DNA from: Rhyacophila brunnea
Taxonomy: Eukaryota; Arthropoda; Insecta; Trichoptera; Rhyacophilidae
Assembly (NCBI GenBank): GCA_022495005.1
Contig: JAGYXB010000699.1
Coordinates: forward strand, 186,001-250,000
DNA length: 64,000 nucleotides
Direction: 5' to 3'
The position numbers were made by a program, and so were the translations under genes. Below are positions 37,444-49,094 of this stretch, one piece after another. The stretch's first letter is position 1. Each line of letters opens with the position of its first letter. The notes under the pieces were generated by a model. It had not been told where the DNA came from and ran no database searches. It saw nothing but the letters and a program-made list of their open reading frames with translations.

Positions 37444-37624
37444 GCGTCAATTACATTGAGCTTCTTTACGAGCTGTTTGTTGGCGAAGTTATAATCTACC
37501 TGTAAAGTCGCCCAGTGTAATCATCGAACAAGCTAACATTTCGATGATTACACTGGGCGACTTTACAGGCAGATTATAAATTCGCCAATAAACAGCTCGT
37601 AAAGAAGCTCGATGTAATTGACGC
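37444..37624 (+). repeat. near-perfect 84-bp-arm hairpin
   Basis: The left arm 37444-37527 and right arm 37541-37624 are inverted copies with only four differences over 84 bp, separated by a 13-bp loop. Arms start GCGTCAATTACAT and meet at CATCGA/TCGATG. In a plus-strand RNA two of the four differences become G:U pairs, leaving two mismatches. No copy of the arm occurs elsewhere in the window and no target duplication is clear. It could be a young snapback MITE or the source of a long hairpin RNA. Confidence 0.9.
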
Positions 37625-38188
37625 TTATCTATACGTTTTATAACTTTGCACTTTTTACAACACTGATACGCCTCTTTGCCTGATTACCACGCATAAAATT
37701 AAATCAAATGATATTCACTTGTATTAATATATGCAGTAGATAATAAATAAATAAATAAATAGATAATATTATTTTTAGAATATTATATCACATCATTTTC
37801 ATCCTAGATCTGGAGTGCAAAATTATGAAGCGTATAAATACTCTACCTCCTATGCGATCAAAGTACTTATTGCAATATTTCAGCTAAAATGCACAGTAAA
37901 ATAGACAAATAATGTAAAATCACTGTCGTTTGATAACATTGATTCAATTTCGATAGTCGCACGGAAAATATTAAATTGACATATCTGCAATAAGTGCAGT
38001 TAACAAGTTATTAATTAATGTAGATACGTATCTTCAATGAATGGCACATATTTTTAAAATTATTGGTAAAATGCAGGTAAATGACAATTTAATTCGTCTT
38101 CAATGCTCGTTTGCCAAATGGTATCAGTGATAACATATTCGTTCAAATTATGTACAAAAAAATATATTTTTAGAAAAGAAACAAAGCA
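37625..38188. other. AT-rich non-coding DNA, nothing recognised
   Basis: A short (AAAT)n run lies near 37745. No supported feature. Confidence 0.5.
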
Positions 38189-38853
38189 CCACAGTAGGGT
38201 CTAGGACGATTTGGCGCCGGTACAACTGGACGCCTCGCAGTTGGAAATTAAATATACGTTAGGTACTTATTGGTAGGCTTAAAAAATATTTAATATTATT
38301 ATTTATATTTAAATTATTATATTATGATTTAATAGTTGGTGAGAATTTAAATATGCACACGTAAATAATGATTTAATCGTGCATATGTTTAATTTCCAAC
38401 GAAAAAGAGTTTTTTATTTTATATAAAGCCTTAAGCATGCTAATTCTCAATCCGCAATAAAAAAAAATATTATGTTAAAATGAATTAAAACTACTAATTA
38501 GTAGATGTCTTTTCTTTTTTTTTACTATATCCGATCATAATAGGATCATATGGGCCTCCACGGGGTGGAGGTTTGTATTAACAGATTTTATTTTTACGAG
38601 AAATGGATGTCAGCCACTTGCTCAACATATTAGGTCCATACTTTGACTCATACACAAGTTGAAAAACAATATGTGTACTTTTGCCAGACCCAGGATTCGA
38701 ACCTGGGACCCTCAACACTATAGAACGGCGCTTAAGCCACGCGACCATCGTGGGTGAAATGATTAAAATTTCTCGTCTACGTTCTGTATACGTGTCTACG
38801 ACAGTGCGGCGTCCAATTGTCTTAGCGTCCAGTTGTCCCATTCCCTCACAGTA
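38189..38853 (+). mobile_element. MITE-L copy 1, split by a SINE A insertion
   Basis: The element is 38197-38846. It begins GGGTCTAGGACGATTTGGC and ends GTGCGGCGTCCAATTGTC...CCCATTCCCT. The two ends are imperfect inverted repeats (CCGGACAACTGGACGCC type). CACAGTA flanks it on both sides (38190-38196 and 38847-38853). Comparison with the uninterrupted copies at 40142-40533 and 57377-57761 shows a foreign block, SINE A, at about 38512-38757. Confidence 0.85.
38512..38757 (-). mobile_element. SINE A, copy 2, nested in MITE-L
   Basis: It is the full-length SINE A arrangement on the minus strand: tRNA-like head (GGTTCGAATCC B box, GTGGCTTAAGCGC), conserved body, GATCCTATTATGATC hairpin and A-rich tail (T-run at 38512-38523). 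The surrounding MITE-L sequence resumes with GAAATGATTAAAAT. Any target duplication is too short to call. Confidence 0.88.
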
Positions 38854-38854
38854 T

Positions 38855-39504
38855 ACTAAAATATGTTTGTAATTATTAATAGGTATGATTGAATTTTCAT
38901 TATATTAATATTATAGGTACGCTAACTAAATACTTTTTTTAGCATTCCGTCATTATTTCAATATATTATGTTTCCTATGCTTATTATTGACCATGAGAAC
39001 TGTAATAAAAAATCTATGCAGACATTTATTGTTAATTAACGCTGTACTTAAGCAATTTATTATTAATTTTATGGCGATCGTGTGGTATTTAACGATTGGT
39101 ACATTGAAGGTTTTAAATGGTTTATCATAGTCTTATTCTTATATGTATTAACTAGATTGTTGGACACTTTTCATACTAATGAATTTGTATGTATGTAAAT
39201 AAATATTAAGGTACTTTGGTACCAATTTATTTATCTTAATATAATGACGTAAAACGTAGAAAACTAAATTAATATATTATTATGAAACGTGTCTAGATTA
39301 CCTACTTAGTTATAGTGTAACAATATTTTATAATAAGAATTGTAGTAAGTAAGATCAAATATTAGGTAAATTAGATTATGAGTATTCCTAATACTCCTGA
39401 CAGTGTTTTGGCGGATGTACAGTTGTAGTGAGTGTATTATGCATGCATTTCAAACCACGGCACTGCTATAATACAAAGAATAGGTAATACCGCGCGCACA
39501 AAAA
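38855..39504. other. AT-rich non-coding DNA, nothing recognised
   Basis: No supported feature in this stretch. Confidence 0.5.
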
Positions 39505-39776
39505 TACTAGATCAGTGTTTTCAACCTTTTTTTATTAAAGCTGCAAATTTGACCATCTGCCAAAATCAAATGGCACACAAGCATCGACATAATAATTAGA
39601 CAATATGACGGTTTCACACCGATCGACCGAGACGTGGCGCGGTTGGGCGGGAAGCGCGGGAACGAATAAATCACTGAGAACACTCGAAACTTGATAGTGA
39701 CCATTGTTCTTATCAACCATCATGTTAAAGGTTACACTAATTCGCGGCACACTGGTTGAAAAATACTGCACTGGAC
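39505..39776. mobile_element. hAT-like MITE with CAGTG-type ends
   Basis: The element is 39513-39768. It starts CAGTGTTTTCAACCTTTTTT and ends GGTTGAAAAATACTG, an inverted match. The interior includes AAATGGCACACAAG and GCGGCACACTGG. The flanks TACTAGAT and CACTGGAC agree at 5 of 8 positions, consistent with an old duplication. A similar end (CTGGTTTTCCAACCTTTTTG) occurs near 49912. Confidence 0.65.
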
Positions 39777-40133
39777 GATACCGCGCCCCACATAATGGCC
39801 CAAGTCAGAAAAATATTCCTGGCCACGTGGTGCTCACCATTGTGAAGAGGACGACATTTGCGTTAGCCTAAAAATGTCTGCAGTCTATCAACGCAGTGTC
39901 GGTATTTCAACACAAAGCAAAGAGTGCGAACACTTGCTTGATTTAGGCCATTGTGAAGAGGGCGTCAAAGATTTTGTGCTCAATGCAGTAACAGTTTGGA
40001 CATGGGGACAAGTAGGTACTGCAACATTTCATCGGGTACGAGCCCCATTCTTCGTGCCTTCCGTGACATTACCTATCGGAGTAACTGACTTGCAACAGTC
40101 GCGCATGATATTCTCATTTCCATACCGTCTCCT
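39777..40133. other. GC-richer DNA, no gene supported
   Basis: A 105-codon plus-strand frame starts at 39874 but runs on into MITE-L and has no motif I recognise. The words CATTGTGAAGAG occur twice (about 39838 and 39949), hinting at an old internal duplication. Confidence 0.35.
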
Positions 40134-40541
40134 AATTGAACAGGGAATGGGACGACTGGCCTCTGGACAATTGGACGCCGCACTGTCGTAGACACGCGTA
40201 GACGAGGTATTTTAATCAGTTTCTATCTACTACTTAGTAGTTTAAATTAATTTTACTCTTAACATAATGTATTCTTTATCACGGATTGAGAATAGCCATG
40301 CCTAAGGCAAAATAAAAAACTCTTTTTTCGTTGGAACTTAAACATATGCACGATTAAATCATTGTATACGTCTGCATATTTACATTCTTACCAACTATTA
40401 AATCATAATATAATCATTGAAGTATAAATAGTAATATTTAATATTTTTTTTAAAGTATCTATAAGTACCTAACGTCTATTTATTTTCGAATTCCGTGGCG
40501 TCCAGTTGTCCGGTGCCAAATCGTCCTAGACCCAATTGAAC
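40134..40541 (-). mobile_element. MITE-L copy 2, perfect 8-bp target duplication
   Basis: The element is 40142-40533 between AATTGAAC repeats (40134-40141 and 40534-40541). It is inverted relative to copy 1, starting AGGGAATGGGACGACTGGCC and ending CGTCCTAGACCC. It is uninterrupted, about 392 bp long and non-coding. Confidence 0.9.
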
Positions 40542-41351
40542 ACGATGTGTAGTAACGTCCAGTGATTGACACTAAGCAACGCCTGGGCAAAATAGGTTAT
40601 ATCATTATCGGAATCACTGTATCCATTTCTAATGCAAACTAACTATAATATGGATTAGTATCAACGTATTAAAAATAATAATAGCTTCATTTATCAAAGA
40701 AATAAATAGACAAATGAGTTCATCAATTTTTAATTTATTGAAATTCAAAATGATACACTATAACTATTATTATCATTAATACGGTAATTATTATGAATTG
40801 TTAATTTGGTAGGTAGCCAAACTTTATTTAAAATATAAACAGTTATGAGTATGGTGACCGGTTAAATCAGTTCGTTATTATGTTAGTTAAGTAGATAAAT
40901 ATATTGAACTAACAACCGTCGGGTAAATAATATATTATAGGTACTACCTATTATAATATATAATTTGGCTTCAAATTCAATTTTGCACTTTCGTTACCCA
41001 CTTTACTACACATTTTTCTTGATAATTTTTTACAATAGGTATTTATTTAGACAATGTCAACCCAAGTTACAATAGCGGCTGTAGTCATTTTACCGACGGT
41101 TTAGACTAGTATTTATTAGACTTCAGGCATTAATTCTTTTGACTAGTTTGTGTCAAGTAGATTTTATTAAACCTATAACAATCATTCTAATAATTGTCGA
41201 GTAATTTTCGAAATACTTTGTTATAATAATATTGTATCATATGACTATGATAAACGAAATAGATTTGTATAGTACCTAAATCAATATCAAGTGTATACTT
41301 ATTGTGTTTGGTGGAGGTATTTAAAATACTTAACAATTAATTTTGGTATAA
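40542..41351. other. AT-rich non-coding DNA, nothing recognised
   Basis: No supported feature in this stretch. Confidence 0.5.
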
Positions 41352-41744
41352 TTATTTATAAGTGGAAAAAAGTAAAAGTAGGTTCTGGAGATTCGATAAA
41401 AATAGTGCATATTTGGCCAGTCTTACTTATTTGTTTTCTTTGAAATAAGAATACAAAATTAAAGACGGTGTTGGTTAGTTTTAAAAATTCAATTAAACCC
41501 TGCCTTACCAAGCTATGAAATATAAAAAAAAAAACATTCTTCCATTAAATCATACAGAGTTTTAGACATCTTTTATGGTCTGACTTAGACAGGGTTTAAC
41601 AATTTAAATATTAAGCAAAACCGTCTGTAATTTGTATTATTAGTTCAATGTAAGCAAATGTTATGTATATCTGACAAAATTTAGTGTGCACTATTTATGT
41701 CGGATCTACATAGTCTACCTTAATCCTTCACCACAGGTATTTAT
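41352..41744. mobile_element. MITE-P copy 1, long inverted ends
   Basis: The element is about 41360-41736. The right end reads CTGACAAAATTTAGTGTGCA ... TCCTTCACCACAG; the left end is its decayed inverse (AAGTGGAAAAAAGTAAAAG ...). Both halves carry GTGTTGGTTAGTT or its inverse and AAACCCTGCC/ACAGGGTTTAA. The flanks TTATTTAT and GTATTTAT match at 7 of 8 positions. This is the most diverged of three copies. Confidence 0.75.
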
Positions 41745-43480
41745 GGCAGCTAGATATTAAATCAGACGTTATTTCCAATTACATATTATTGATAAAATCT
41801 ATCGTTATTTTGTTTTTCTTTATATATAACACTTACGACACGTAAACAAACTATTATTACTTATTCGAGTACATTTTTACTCTTTCCGAATTTACAATAA
41901 ATGAATTTGATGACCTTTTTCACCAGTTTACTAAACGTTTAATGGGAAATAAATCTATAACATTTTTCTGTTCAAAATAAAAACAACAAATCATTATATT
42001 AATATTAATAAAACTTATGACAATCTTTTAATGTGCTTCTAGTGGTTTAATATACGTACTTATTGCATGAAAATCGAACGATTCACTTCATTAAACCATA
42101 TCCTAATTAAATAATCACTACTGATACACAAAAAATTCTTCCATTTTCCGAACAAAGATGAACCGAATTACGGCATTTTTATTTTGTTTCACATTTCAAC
42201 TATTATACCAGTGCGCGATAAAAAAAACCTCTTTCAAACAAGAAAACATCTGTTAGCGACGGAAATCGTTACGTCAAAAGGTGTGAAAATTATTTAACGG
42301 TGCACTACCTCTTATCTTCTCTAGGCCTAAAATGTTATCTAGACTGCACGAAATACTGACTCAACACATATTTTCACTACGAATAATTAACATTATCCGT
42401 CATCAAAAACGTATTTGTCAAAAATAGTATTTTAACCAAAGTAACATAATATATTTTTAATGCAGTTACGTAAGTAGGTGTTATCACTGCATGCTTGCGC
42501 TTTTGTGGATAGTTAAATAATAATCGAAGTGCATTGTAAATTTGATTTACATTATTATGTACCTACAACAATTAGATTAGATTTCTCAATTTGTGTTATG
42601 ATGGATTTAAGTTTTCCTTGTTTGCTTTTGAGTTGTTTCAGACCATCAATGTAGGTACATGATATATAAGCAACCTATGTCTTCAATAAATAATAAAACA
42701 AATAAGTACCTAGGTATTTTCAGTAATAACGATATAGGTAATAATACTATAGTGTGCCTTATTAAATTAAGTACTTTTCAAATAGATATTTACTAATATT
42801 AAAAATGTCAAAGCTGTTTTATAAAATATATTAATTAGCGTTATTATTACTATGGCAAAATAGATATTATATACACGTCATATCATAGATATTTCTAATA
42901 ATTTATTAGTTTTTAGTTAACCAAGTTTGAAAATGGAATACGAATATATACCTAGTATATTATGTTACTACACATATACGGCAATTAGTAGTAGGTAGGT
43001 AGGTACTTAAAGACAAAAATATGGAAATCAATGCTTACTGAATAGAGACCAAAATAAATTACATTTGTGAGAATTTTCCCTTGTTTGTTTCTTCTCATAT
43101 AACAAATCTTTTACTATCATTATAGTATATATTCTATAACATTTAAAAATGGTTAATCAACATATTGAAATAATTTTAATATGTTATGAAAAAAATCTAT
43201 GTTATTAGACAATACGACTAAAACGAAAATATCGGTTTGTTCTTAAAAAATAATCGAAATAATTTAAGGATAATATAATATCAATAAGTCTGTTGGTAAG
43301 TAAAGCCATTTTTATAATACCTGCATAATAATATTTCGACAATTAATAGTGTCATGAAAAATATGCATGAATGAGAATAGTGGTTAAATTATCATTTTCG
43401 CTCCTAGATGTAGCATACGGGTCTCAATAAAGTAAAATTTAGGTACATTAATTAGGTAAATATCTTCTTTTCCGATTAAT
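41745..43480. other. AT-rich non-coding DNA, nothing recognised
   Basis: Short GTAGGTAGGTAG tract near 42990. No supported feature. Confidence 0.5.
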
Positions 43481-43489
43481 GATTAGCAA

Positions 43490-43625
43490 TTCCCCTAACG
43501 CATCGAATCATTGCTCTCGATCAAAAACAACTAAATACAACACATTGTGATTTTTGTCACACGCTGGATTCGAACCCGCAACCACCGTATCAGAGACGGT
43601 ACCATAGCATTTACTCCACCGTTTG
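43490..43625 (-). repeat. tRNA-like SINE head, family E
   Basis: On the minus strand, ACGGTGGAGTAAATGCTATG serves as the A-box side and GCGGGTTCGAATCCAGCG is a perfect B box, followed by GTGTGACAAAAATCACAATG. Acceptor-stem pairing of a true tRNA is not evident, so a SINE head is more likely than a gene. Confidence 0.55.
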
Positions 43626-44039
43626 ATTTATGTAGGTGAATTTTTAATATAAGTACAGAAATGTTGTGTATGTACAGAAAGTATAATTAAAAGGTAAATG
43701 TTAAATGTGCAGTCTGAAAAATCAATAAAAATGTTACTGGCTGTATTTGAAAGTTTGTGTTTATTTCACGTAACCAATAGCTATTAATACTTAATTTGAA
43801 TAAAATTATTATCAAGGTATTATTTAAATAAAAAAAGGTATTTTTATTCAACTCACCTCACTTCATAACAATAACTATAGTTGATTAATAACAACGTTTA
43901 TTATTGTATTTTTCTTCTTCTTGAATAAGCTGTCATTTTTCAAATTGTTTTTAGAATTCTTTTTCATTAATGTATTTAAATTTAGAACTTAGATAAAACT
44001 GTCAAACTTCACTGTCCTCTTGATAAATCAGCAAACGTC
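43626..44039. other. AT-rich non-coding DNA, nothing recognised
   Basis: No supported feature in this stretch. Confidence 0.5.
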
Positions 44040-45320
44040 ATTGACAGGTGTTTTCATGACACGTGGCGAAACTCGTCAGATTTATCCGCGGAAGATAAAA
44101 CGCGTGCAGTTTTTTCCCCGGGGTGCGATTGATTCGACACAGAGCGGACGCAATAGTTTTAATTGTCCCGAAATACTGTCAAAATTTTTTTGATAGCTAA
44201 AAGTTTTCCGAAGAAGCAAGCAGGTGGCGCGTAAGTCAGTAGTAAGGCCACCGATTTGTTTACAATGATCTTTTAAGTCCGAGGATTTGAACGAGGACTT
44301 AGTACGCGGGTGCGAAATAAAAAAATAAATATATATAAATACGACTGTAATCGCCGTCAACAACAACAAACAAAATTCACTACGGAGCAAATGTAAAACA
44401 TCGCGAGTTCTTCAAATAAATAATAAATTCACGCACAATAATAAGCCGAATGGCCGCGGTATGATTTGCGGCAATACGGGGGTTTAGCGGCAAATCCCAT
44501 ATAAAAGTATTAAAAAAGTCTTATGTGGGCTTACAACGGCCCAGTGCCTGACTTTGGCCGGCCGTCTCTCCTCTAATCTCGACCACTTCCCACCGAGCTT
44601 TAATGCTAACTCCTCTACTCTATATATCATCCGGCCCGCGGGCCCGTCGCTGTTCTGTCAATGTATTCGTCACACACACACACATTTACGATTCCCTAAC
44701 ATTTTGCACCACGTACCCCGATACAGAATCCGCCCTAACTGACAAAAACACGCCTCTCACAAAAACTCATCACATTCCCCACGAGACAAAACGAGATATC
44801 AGTATATTTTTTTATCTGGAACGTTATCCTTTGGAATAGATAACGGTATCTGATGTGAGATAGTAATATCGCCATCGCTTTCCCGGTACGCTTACAAAGC
44901 ATGGGCGTCGAGGAAAATTTTCTGTAAAAAAAGAGATAGCTATATTTTTGTCGGTTTGTTTTAAGATTTTCACGAAGTACGAATATCGCAGGGTTAGACC
45001 ACGCCTTTCGCAAGATAATGAAGACGAGCATGTGATGTTTTGGAAAATAATGCATGAAGACTCGACGTTTTGGGAAAACAAAACTAAGCCATGAGCGAGC
45101 AGTATCTGTTTTCCTTTTCCTTGGTATTAATATGACCATCTTCTTGGAGGGGTCTACCGTCGTAGACGCCGTTTTCTTGGAGTTGGGAGTTCATTTTTGT
45201 TGGTTGTTTTTGTGCAGACGATTGAAAAGTCAAGTCTCGGATGATTTGATGCGGCCCTCTGTTTCGCGTGGCTTATTTCACGATTTGACAAGTGCATTTG
45301 GTAAACTTTTGTTCCCAGAC
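44040..45320 (+). promoter_or_regulatory. GC-richer non-repeat block, candidate promoter/enhancer
   Basis: About 1.3 kb with raised GC, CpG words and no match to any repeat family here. Visible items are an E-box-like GACACGTGGC near 44058, inverted GATA words around TTATCCGCGGAAGATAA near 44086-44102, and a consensus plus-strand donor GTAAGT at 44231 after GGTGGCGC. Later come a TATA-like CATATAAAAG near 44498, GGCCGGCC, and a short (CA)n at about 44674-44683. This fits a promoter with a non-coding first exon, or an enhancer cluster. No transcript evidence is available. The minus frame 44082-44390 lacks an ATG. Confidence 0.35.
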
Positions 45321-45842
45321 TGAATCAATTTACAGTTATGGCACATTTACTTTAACTATGTCTATGACATTAAATAAATAGTACCTAGGTATGTGATATT
45401 TACCAACACGATTTTTCTATGTAAGAGATTTTTGAAAAGTTGTTTAGATATAAAACTTTAGGACTTTCTTACTTAGTTAAGCACCTCGTACCGCAAAGTA
45501 TTATTGAACGTACCTATATGATGCAATCGATTCGTCATATTATTTAAAAGGTGGTCTCGAAACAGTCCAAGCCAGTCATAACAATTAATAAATTAAATAT
45601 TATATCTACTAAATTTTAATAAGATGCGGCTTTCTCACAAATTGACTATGCATAAAATTGTACCCAAAGCATTACAAAATCCCTTAAAATAACATCAAAG
45701 GGGCCCATAGCATACTCAAACATATACCTTGGTACTTTTACTTACACAAAAAATAAACCACTAATATTATTATAGATGTGTTATTATTTTTATCCTCAGT
45801 GATAAGTATTTTAGTTAAAGGGCGTGGTTTATGGTATTTACA
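45321..45842. other. AT-rich non-coding DNA
   Basis: GATGCAATCGATTCGTCATA near 45520 and GTCCAAGCCAGTCATAACAA near 45567 resemble sequence at about 57940-58000, probably a faint old repeat. Nothing else. Confidence 0.4.
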
Positions 45843-46046
45843 TTTACTGTTCGGTTATACGGAATACAGCGGAAAACGCATTTTGAAAATAGCCGATAAA
45901 CTGGATTATTTGTTAGTTTGGGTTAGTTTAGGTTAGGGTTGGTTAGGTTGGGTTAGGTTAGGTTAGGTTAACCTAACAAATAATCCAGTTTATCGGCTAT
46001 TTTCAAAATGCGTTTTCCGCTGTATTCCGTATAACCTAACAGTACC
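45843..46046. mobile_element. MITE-T copy 4, best-preserved arms, telomere-motif core
   Basis: The two arms (45843 inward to about 45916, and 46046 inward to about 45974) are inverted copies over about 73 bp with only about three differences. They run from TACTGTT through GGTTATACGGAATACAGCGG, AAAACGCATTTTGAAAATAG, CCGATAAACTGGATTATTTG. The centre is TTAGG/TTGGG-type units ending in a TTAACCTAAC switch. No matching 8-mer flanks were found (TATTTACA against CTTTATTC). Confidence 0.9.
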
Positions 46047-48054
46047 CTTTATTCTATATATGTTTCACCACCGCTGAATAGGTTTATACATTTACCTAAT
46101 TAGTCCTAAATCAAATAAGTAAGTAAATATATTATATTTACGAATAAAGGGAATTGTAGTCACGTAGCTACTATGATGATTTATTAATAAATATAAAATA
46201 CCTAGATATGATGATACCTAATACGTAAGTAGGTAGACACAGAAAATTTTTACAACTACACATTATTCATTTCCTATCTACCGTTCAACATAAGAGTCTA
46301 GGAGCGGCAGGTGAAGCAGGCAAGTATGGTGAAAAAGTATGGTGAGGCAGGCTGGTAATCAATTTGCGGCAAAATTTCCACGTTAACATTATATTATATG
46401 GGTACGTTATAATGACCAAAGTAAATCCTCCGTGATGCCCTGTATTTTTTTTATCGCGTCGCTATTTCTCGTAAGTTGTTGGCTATTGTTGGCCTGCTTC
46501 ATTCAGTTGTATGAGAAAGCCGATTCATTGCCCCTCTTTTTATTTAATACCTCTATGATAAGAGTGGAACCCCGATTTAACGTATCCGGAATTCACGTTT
46601 ACTCCTTTTCTGCAGTCCTGTTTTATTTTAATAAAAATGTAATATGTACCCAATTTTACGAATTCACGTCTGAAATATTTAAAATGAAATTATAAATTTA
46701 ATAATAACAATTTATTTTAACATAATATTATGTCGGTTCAATTATAGGTATATGGCACACGTTAAAATTAAATTAATCGTTAAGTTACAAACGCACGTGT
46801 GCGTATCTATTTATAGGCAATTAGAGTACCTATGCACACTGTATTTTTATAATTTACATGTTTCCTGTATTTTTTGGTTTGTCTCTTCAAAAAGACAAAA
46901 TCAGGGTTGCACTATAAGGTACTTAGAAACATTTTAAATATAGAACTTTACATATTGCATCCAAAAATATGCATAAATATAATAAGTAAGTATATAATTT
47001 CTAAAGTACTTGCTTATTTTTTTAGTTGGCTCTTCGTTCCTGTTCGGATCTTGTCCGCCACTCAAAGAGATTTACATATTATTTTAAATAAGAAATGTCT
47101 AGTTCTTAGCCAGTCGCTCAGCCAATTATTACGTCGATGTTTTAATACAAGCACACATCGATAAAATAACATTTGCATTTTCTATGGGGGGGAATTCGAA
47201 CATGTTACTCAACACTTCAGCGTCCAACATTCTGCCAATCAATCAGGGTGGGTGCCTTACGTTACAAGCCAAGAATACAAAATAATAACTCATTGTATTA
47301 TTATGAATCAGACAAAGGATACTTAGAAAATCCTAGATTACCTACCTACATGTTTTTTCAAATAACTAATAATAGTTATATTTGTCTCCAAATTAGTTGT
47401 GGCAAATTATTTGAAGGGTGGTTGTAAATTCTCAGTTAAGTACCTAATAATAGATAAAATTCGGTAACTCGTAGTTTACCATGCCATCGGTACTGTTGTA
47501 GGACAATAATTATTTGTCCCTTTTGAAAATATGAAAATAGAAGTAGGTACCTAGCACTGTGTTAACTAAGTATTCGATTGATTTTTGGAATGTAGATACT
47601 TGAATGATACTTTTTGTATACCTACTTAGATACACTCCATCTCTTTATTCAACTTAATCTGATAATGAATTAGTACCTACTTATAGTTTTTTAATATTTA
47701 AATAGGTACCTACCTACGCAAAGTTTTTTTTAAATCATTTAAATTGGGAGTTACCTAAATGTCTCTAATTAATCATAATGGGTAGGTACATGTATCATTG
47801 AATTATTACCTAGTACAAAACTTTATCAATAAAAATCCAAATAAAACTATTAGAGCGTAATATTTCATAAAAAGTAATTTCCAAAGCGTCTAAGTAACTC
47901 TGCAAAATTGTATATAGGCATACTTTATGCCGTACTAAATATGTAAATCTATATCATTAACTGCCACCCGTTGTATTATTTAATAGCTATAATATACCAG
48001 ATTAAAAAAATTATATTTTCCAAACGAATAAAAAGATACCCTCTTTTCAATTTG
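46047..48054. other. AT-rich non-coding DNA, nothing recognised
   Basis: Several plus-strand frames of 60-96 codons lie at 46432-47427. They are Phe/Ile/Tyr-rich with no motif, as expected by chance in AT-rich sequence. Confidence 0.45.
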
Positions 48055-48440
48055 CAACCCTTATCGAGCTCTTTCGGTGGGGCGTCGCCCCTCCTGCCGC
48101 TGGCCTATCGCAGCGCACGGGGGCGTGGCCTGTTCACAAACAACATGGCGCCGGAAGCCGCAGGACGAGGCGCCGCGCGAAGCTTTTTTGTTTCCGCCGT
48201 CGAAACTATTTTCGTCCTGACGTTTCTCTGTACTATTTTATCTATTTGATACTATTTCAAATATCGAACGCATCGATTAACGTTTGTTTGAATTCAGAAT
48301 CGATAAAATAATCATTTTGACAGTTCAAGTTGTTCGTATTGTTCCATTTTTGAATTTGCGCGCTTTGTATGTTGTGATGAATTGGAAAAGTGTTCCGGAA
48401 AAATAGGGTTATGTTTATGTGTTGTGGAAATATAAGGTAA
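48055..48440 (+). promoter_or_regulatory. CpG-rich candidate promoter and non-coding first exon
   Basis: A sharp GC/CpG peak at 48060-48210 carries a GC/KLF-type box (GGGGGCGTGGCC, 48119-48130) and a Pho/YY1-like ACATGGCGCC (48143-48152). Downstream are a DRE-like AATCGATAAA (48298-48307) and TTTTGACAGTTC. The region ends in AATATAAG|GTAACC, a plausible plus-strand donor at 48436. Together these are common in insect housekeeping or developmental promoters. The orientation and the transcript are inferred. No protein start is convincing. Confidence 0.4.
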
Positions 48441-49094
48441 CCATGCCGTTGTTTTTTTGTAAACTAATAATTATGATACCTTCTTTAACCAATATAACAT
48501 CAATAGGTGTCACATACAATGTGAAAATTAGTATTGTTAGTCGGGAAATTCCATGTTAAATTCAAAAGTATAAGTAATTATATTTCTTTACAATTATAAT
48601 AAATCATACCTGCAACTTAAAATCTAATAAAATCACTACGTAGATTGATATCTACCTAATTACTTTAATTTCCTTATGTGTTTACCTGTTTTTTATTCGG
48701 AAAATACAAATTCAAAATATTTTAGATATGTAGGTACTTATATAGTTAGGTACATAAAAAGTTTATTTAAAAAAAAACAGTCTTGTGTGTCTAGGTGGTA
48801 CATACCTACCCAGGTCTCCAGAAGGTACGGGAAATCACTGTAGTATGTTTATTGTGAAAATAATTGTGGCTGATTTTAAAGTGATTGCCGATATCCGGTA
48901 AGATATTGGAATTAAAATAAAAGAACATCAAAATAATTATTTTTCATATTAAATATATTCTTCAATTACCATAATATTGAAAATAGTGTAGTCGTATAAA
49001 TGCAAGATAATAATAGATGAATTTGTTATTACACCTCAGAATAAGAGTAGTTCAATAAGAAGAAAAATATATTATTTATATCATATTAAGATCT
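48441..49094. other. AT-rich non-coding DNA, nothing recognised
   Basis: No supported feature in this stretch. Confidence 0.5.

Noticed and set aside
38578..38841. Frames at 38578-38841, 52105-52323, 59774-60145 and 62614-62839 with a shared GPNxLSKWLTSISRK peptide
   Set aside because: The shared peptide is only the translation of the conserved SINE A body, not a protein family.
39874..40191. 105-codon frame ahead of MITE-L
   Set aside because: It runs through the MITE-L boundary and target duplication, so it cannot be one ancient gene; no motif recognised.
43548..43622. Possible functional tRNA gene (minus strand)
   Set aside because: Good B box, but I could not pair an acceptor stem or a sensible anticodon arm; more likely a SINE head.
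44082..44390. 102-codon minus-strand frame with hydrophobic N-terminus and cysteines, resembling a secreted ligand start
   Set aside because: No ATG: the frame opens at TTG after an in-frame TGA, there is no acceptor I trust, and similarity to any ligand family is only impressionistic.
45510..45600. Similarity to 57940-58010 (GCAATCGATTCGT) as a further repeat family
   Set aside because: Only short matching words with gaps; boundaries cannot be placed, so I do not list it as an element.
46432..47427. Cluster of plus-strand frames that could suggest a small multi-exon gene
   Set aside because: Phe/Ile/Tyr/Cys-rich chance composition, no motif, no credible splice pairing, no GC rise.
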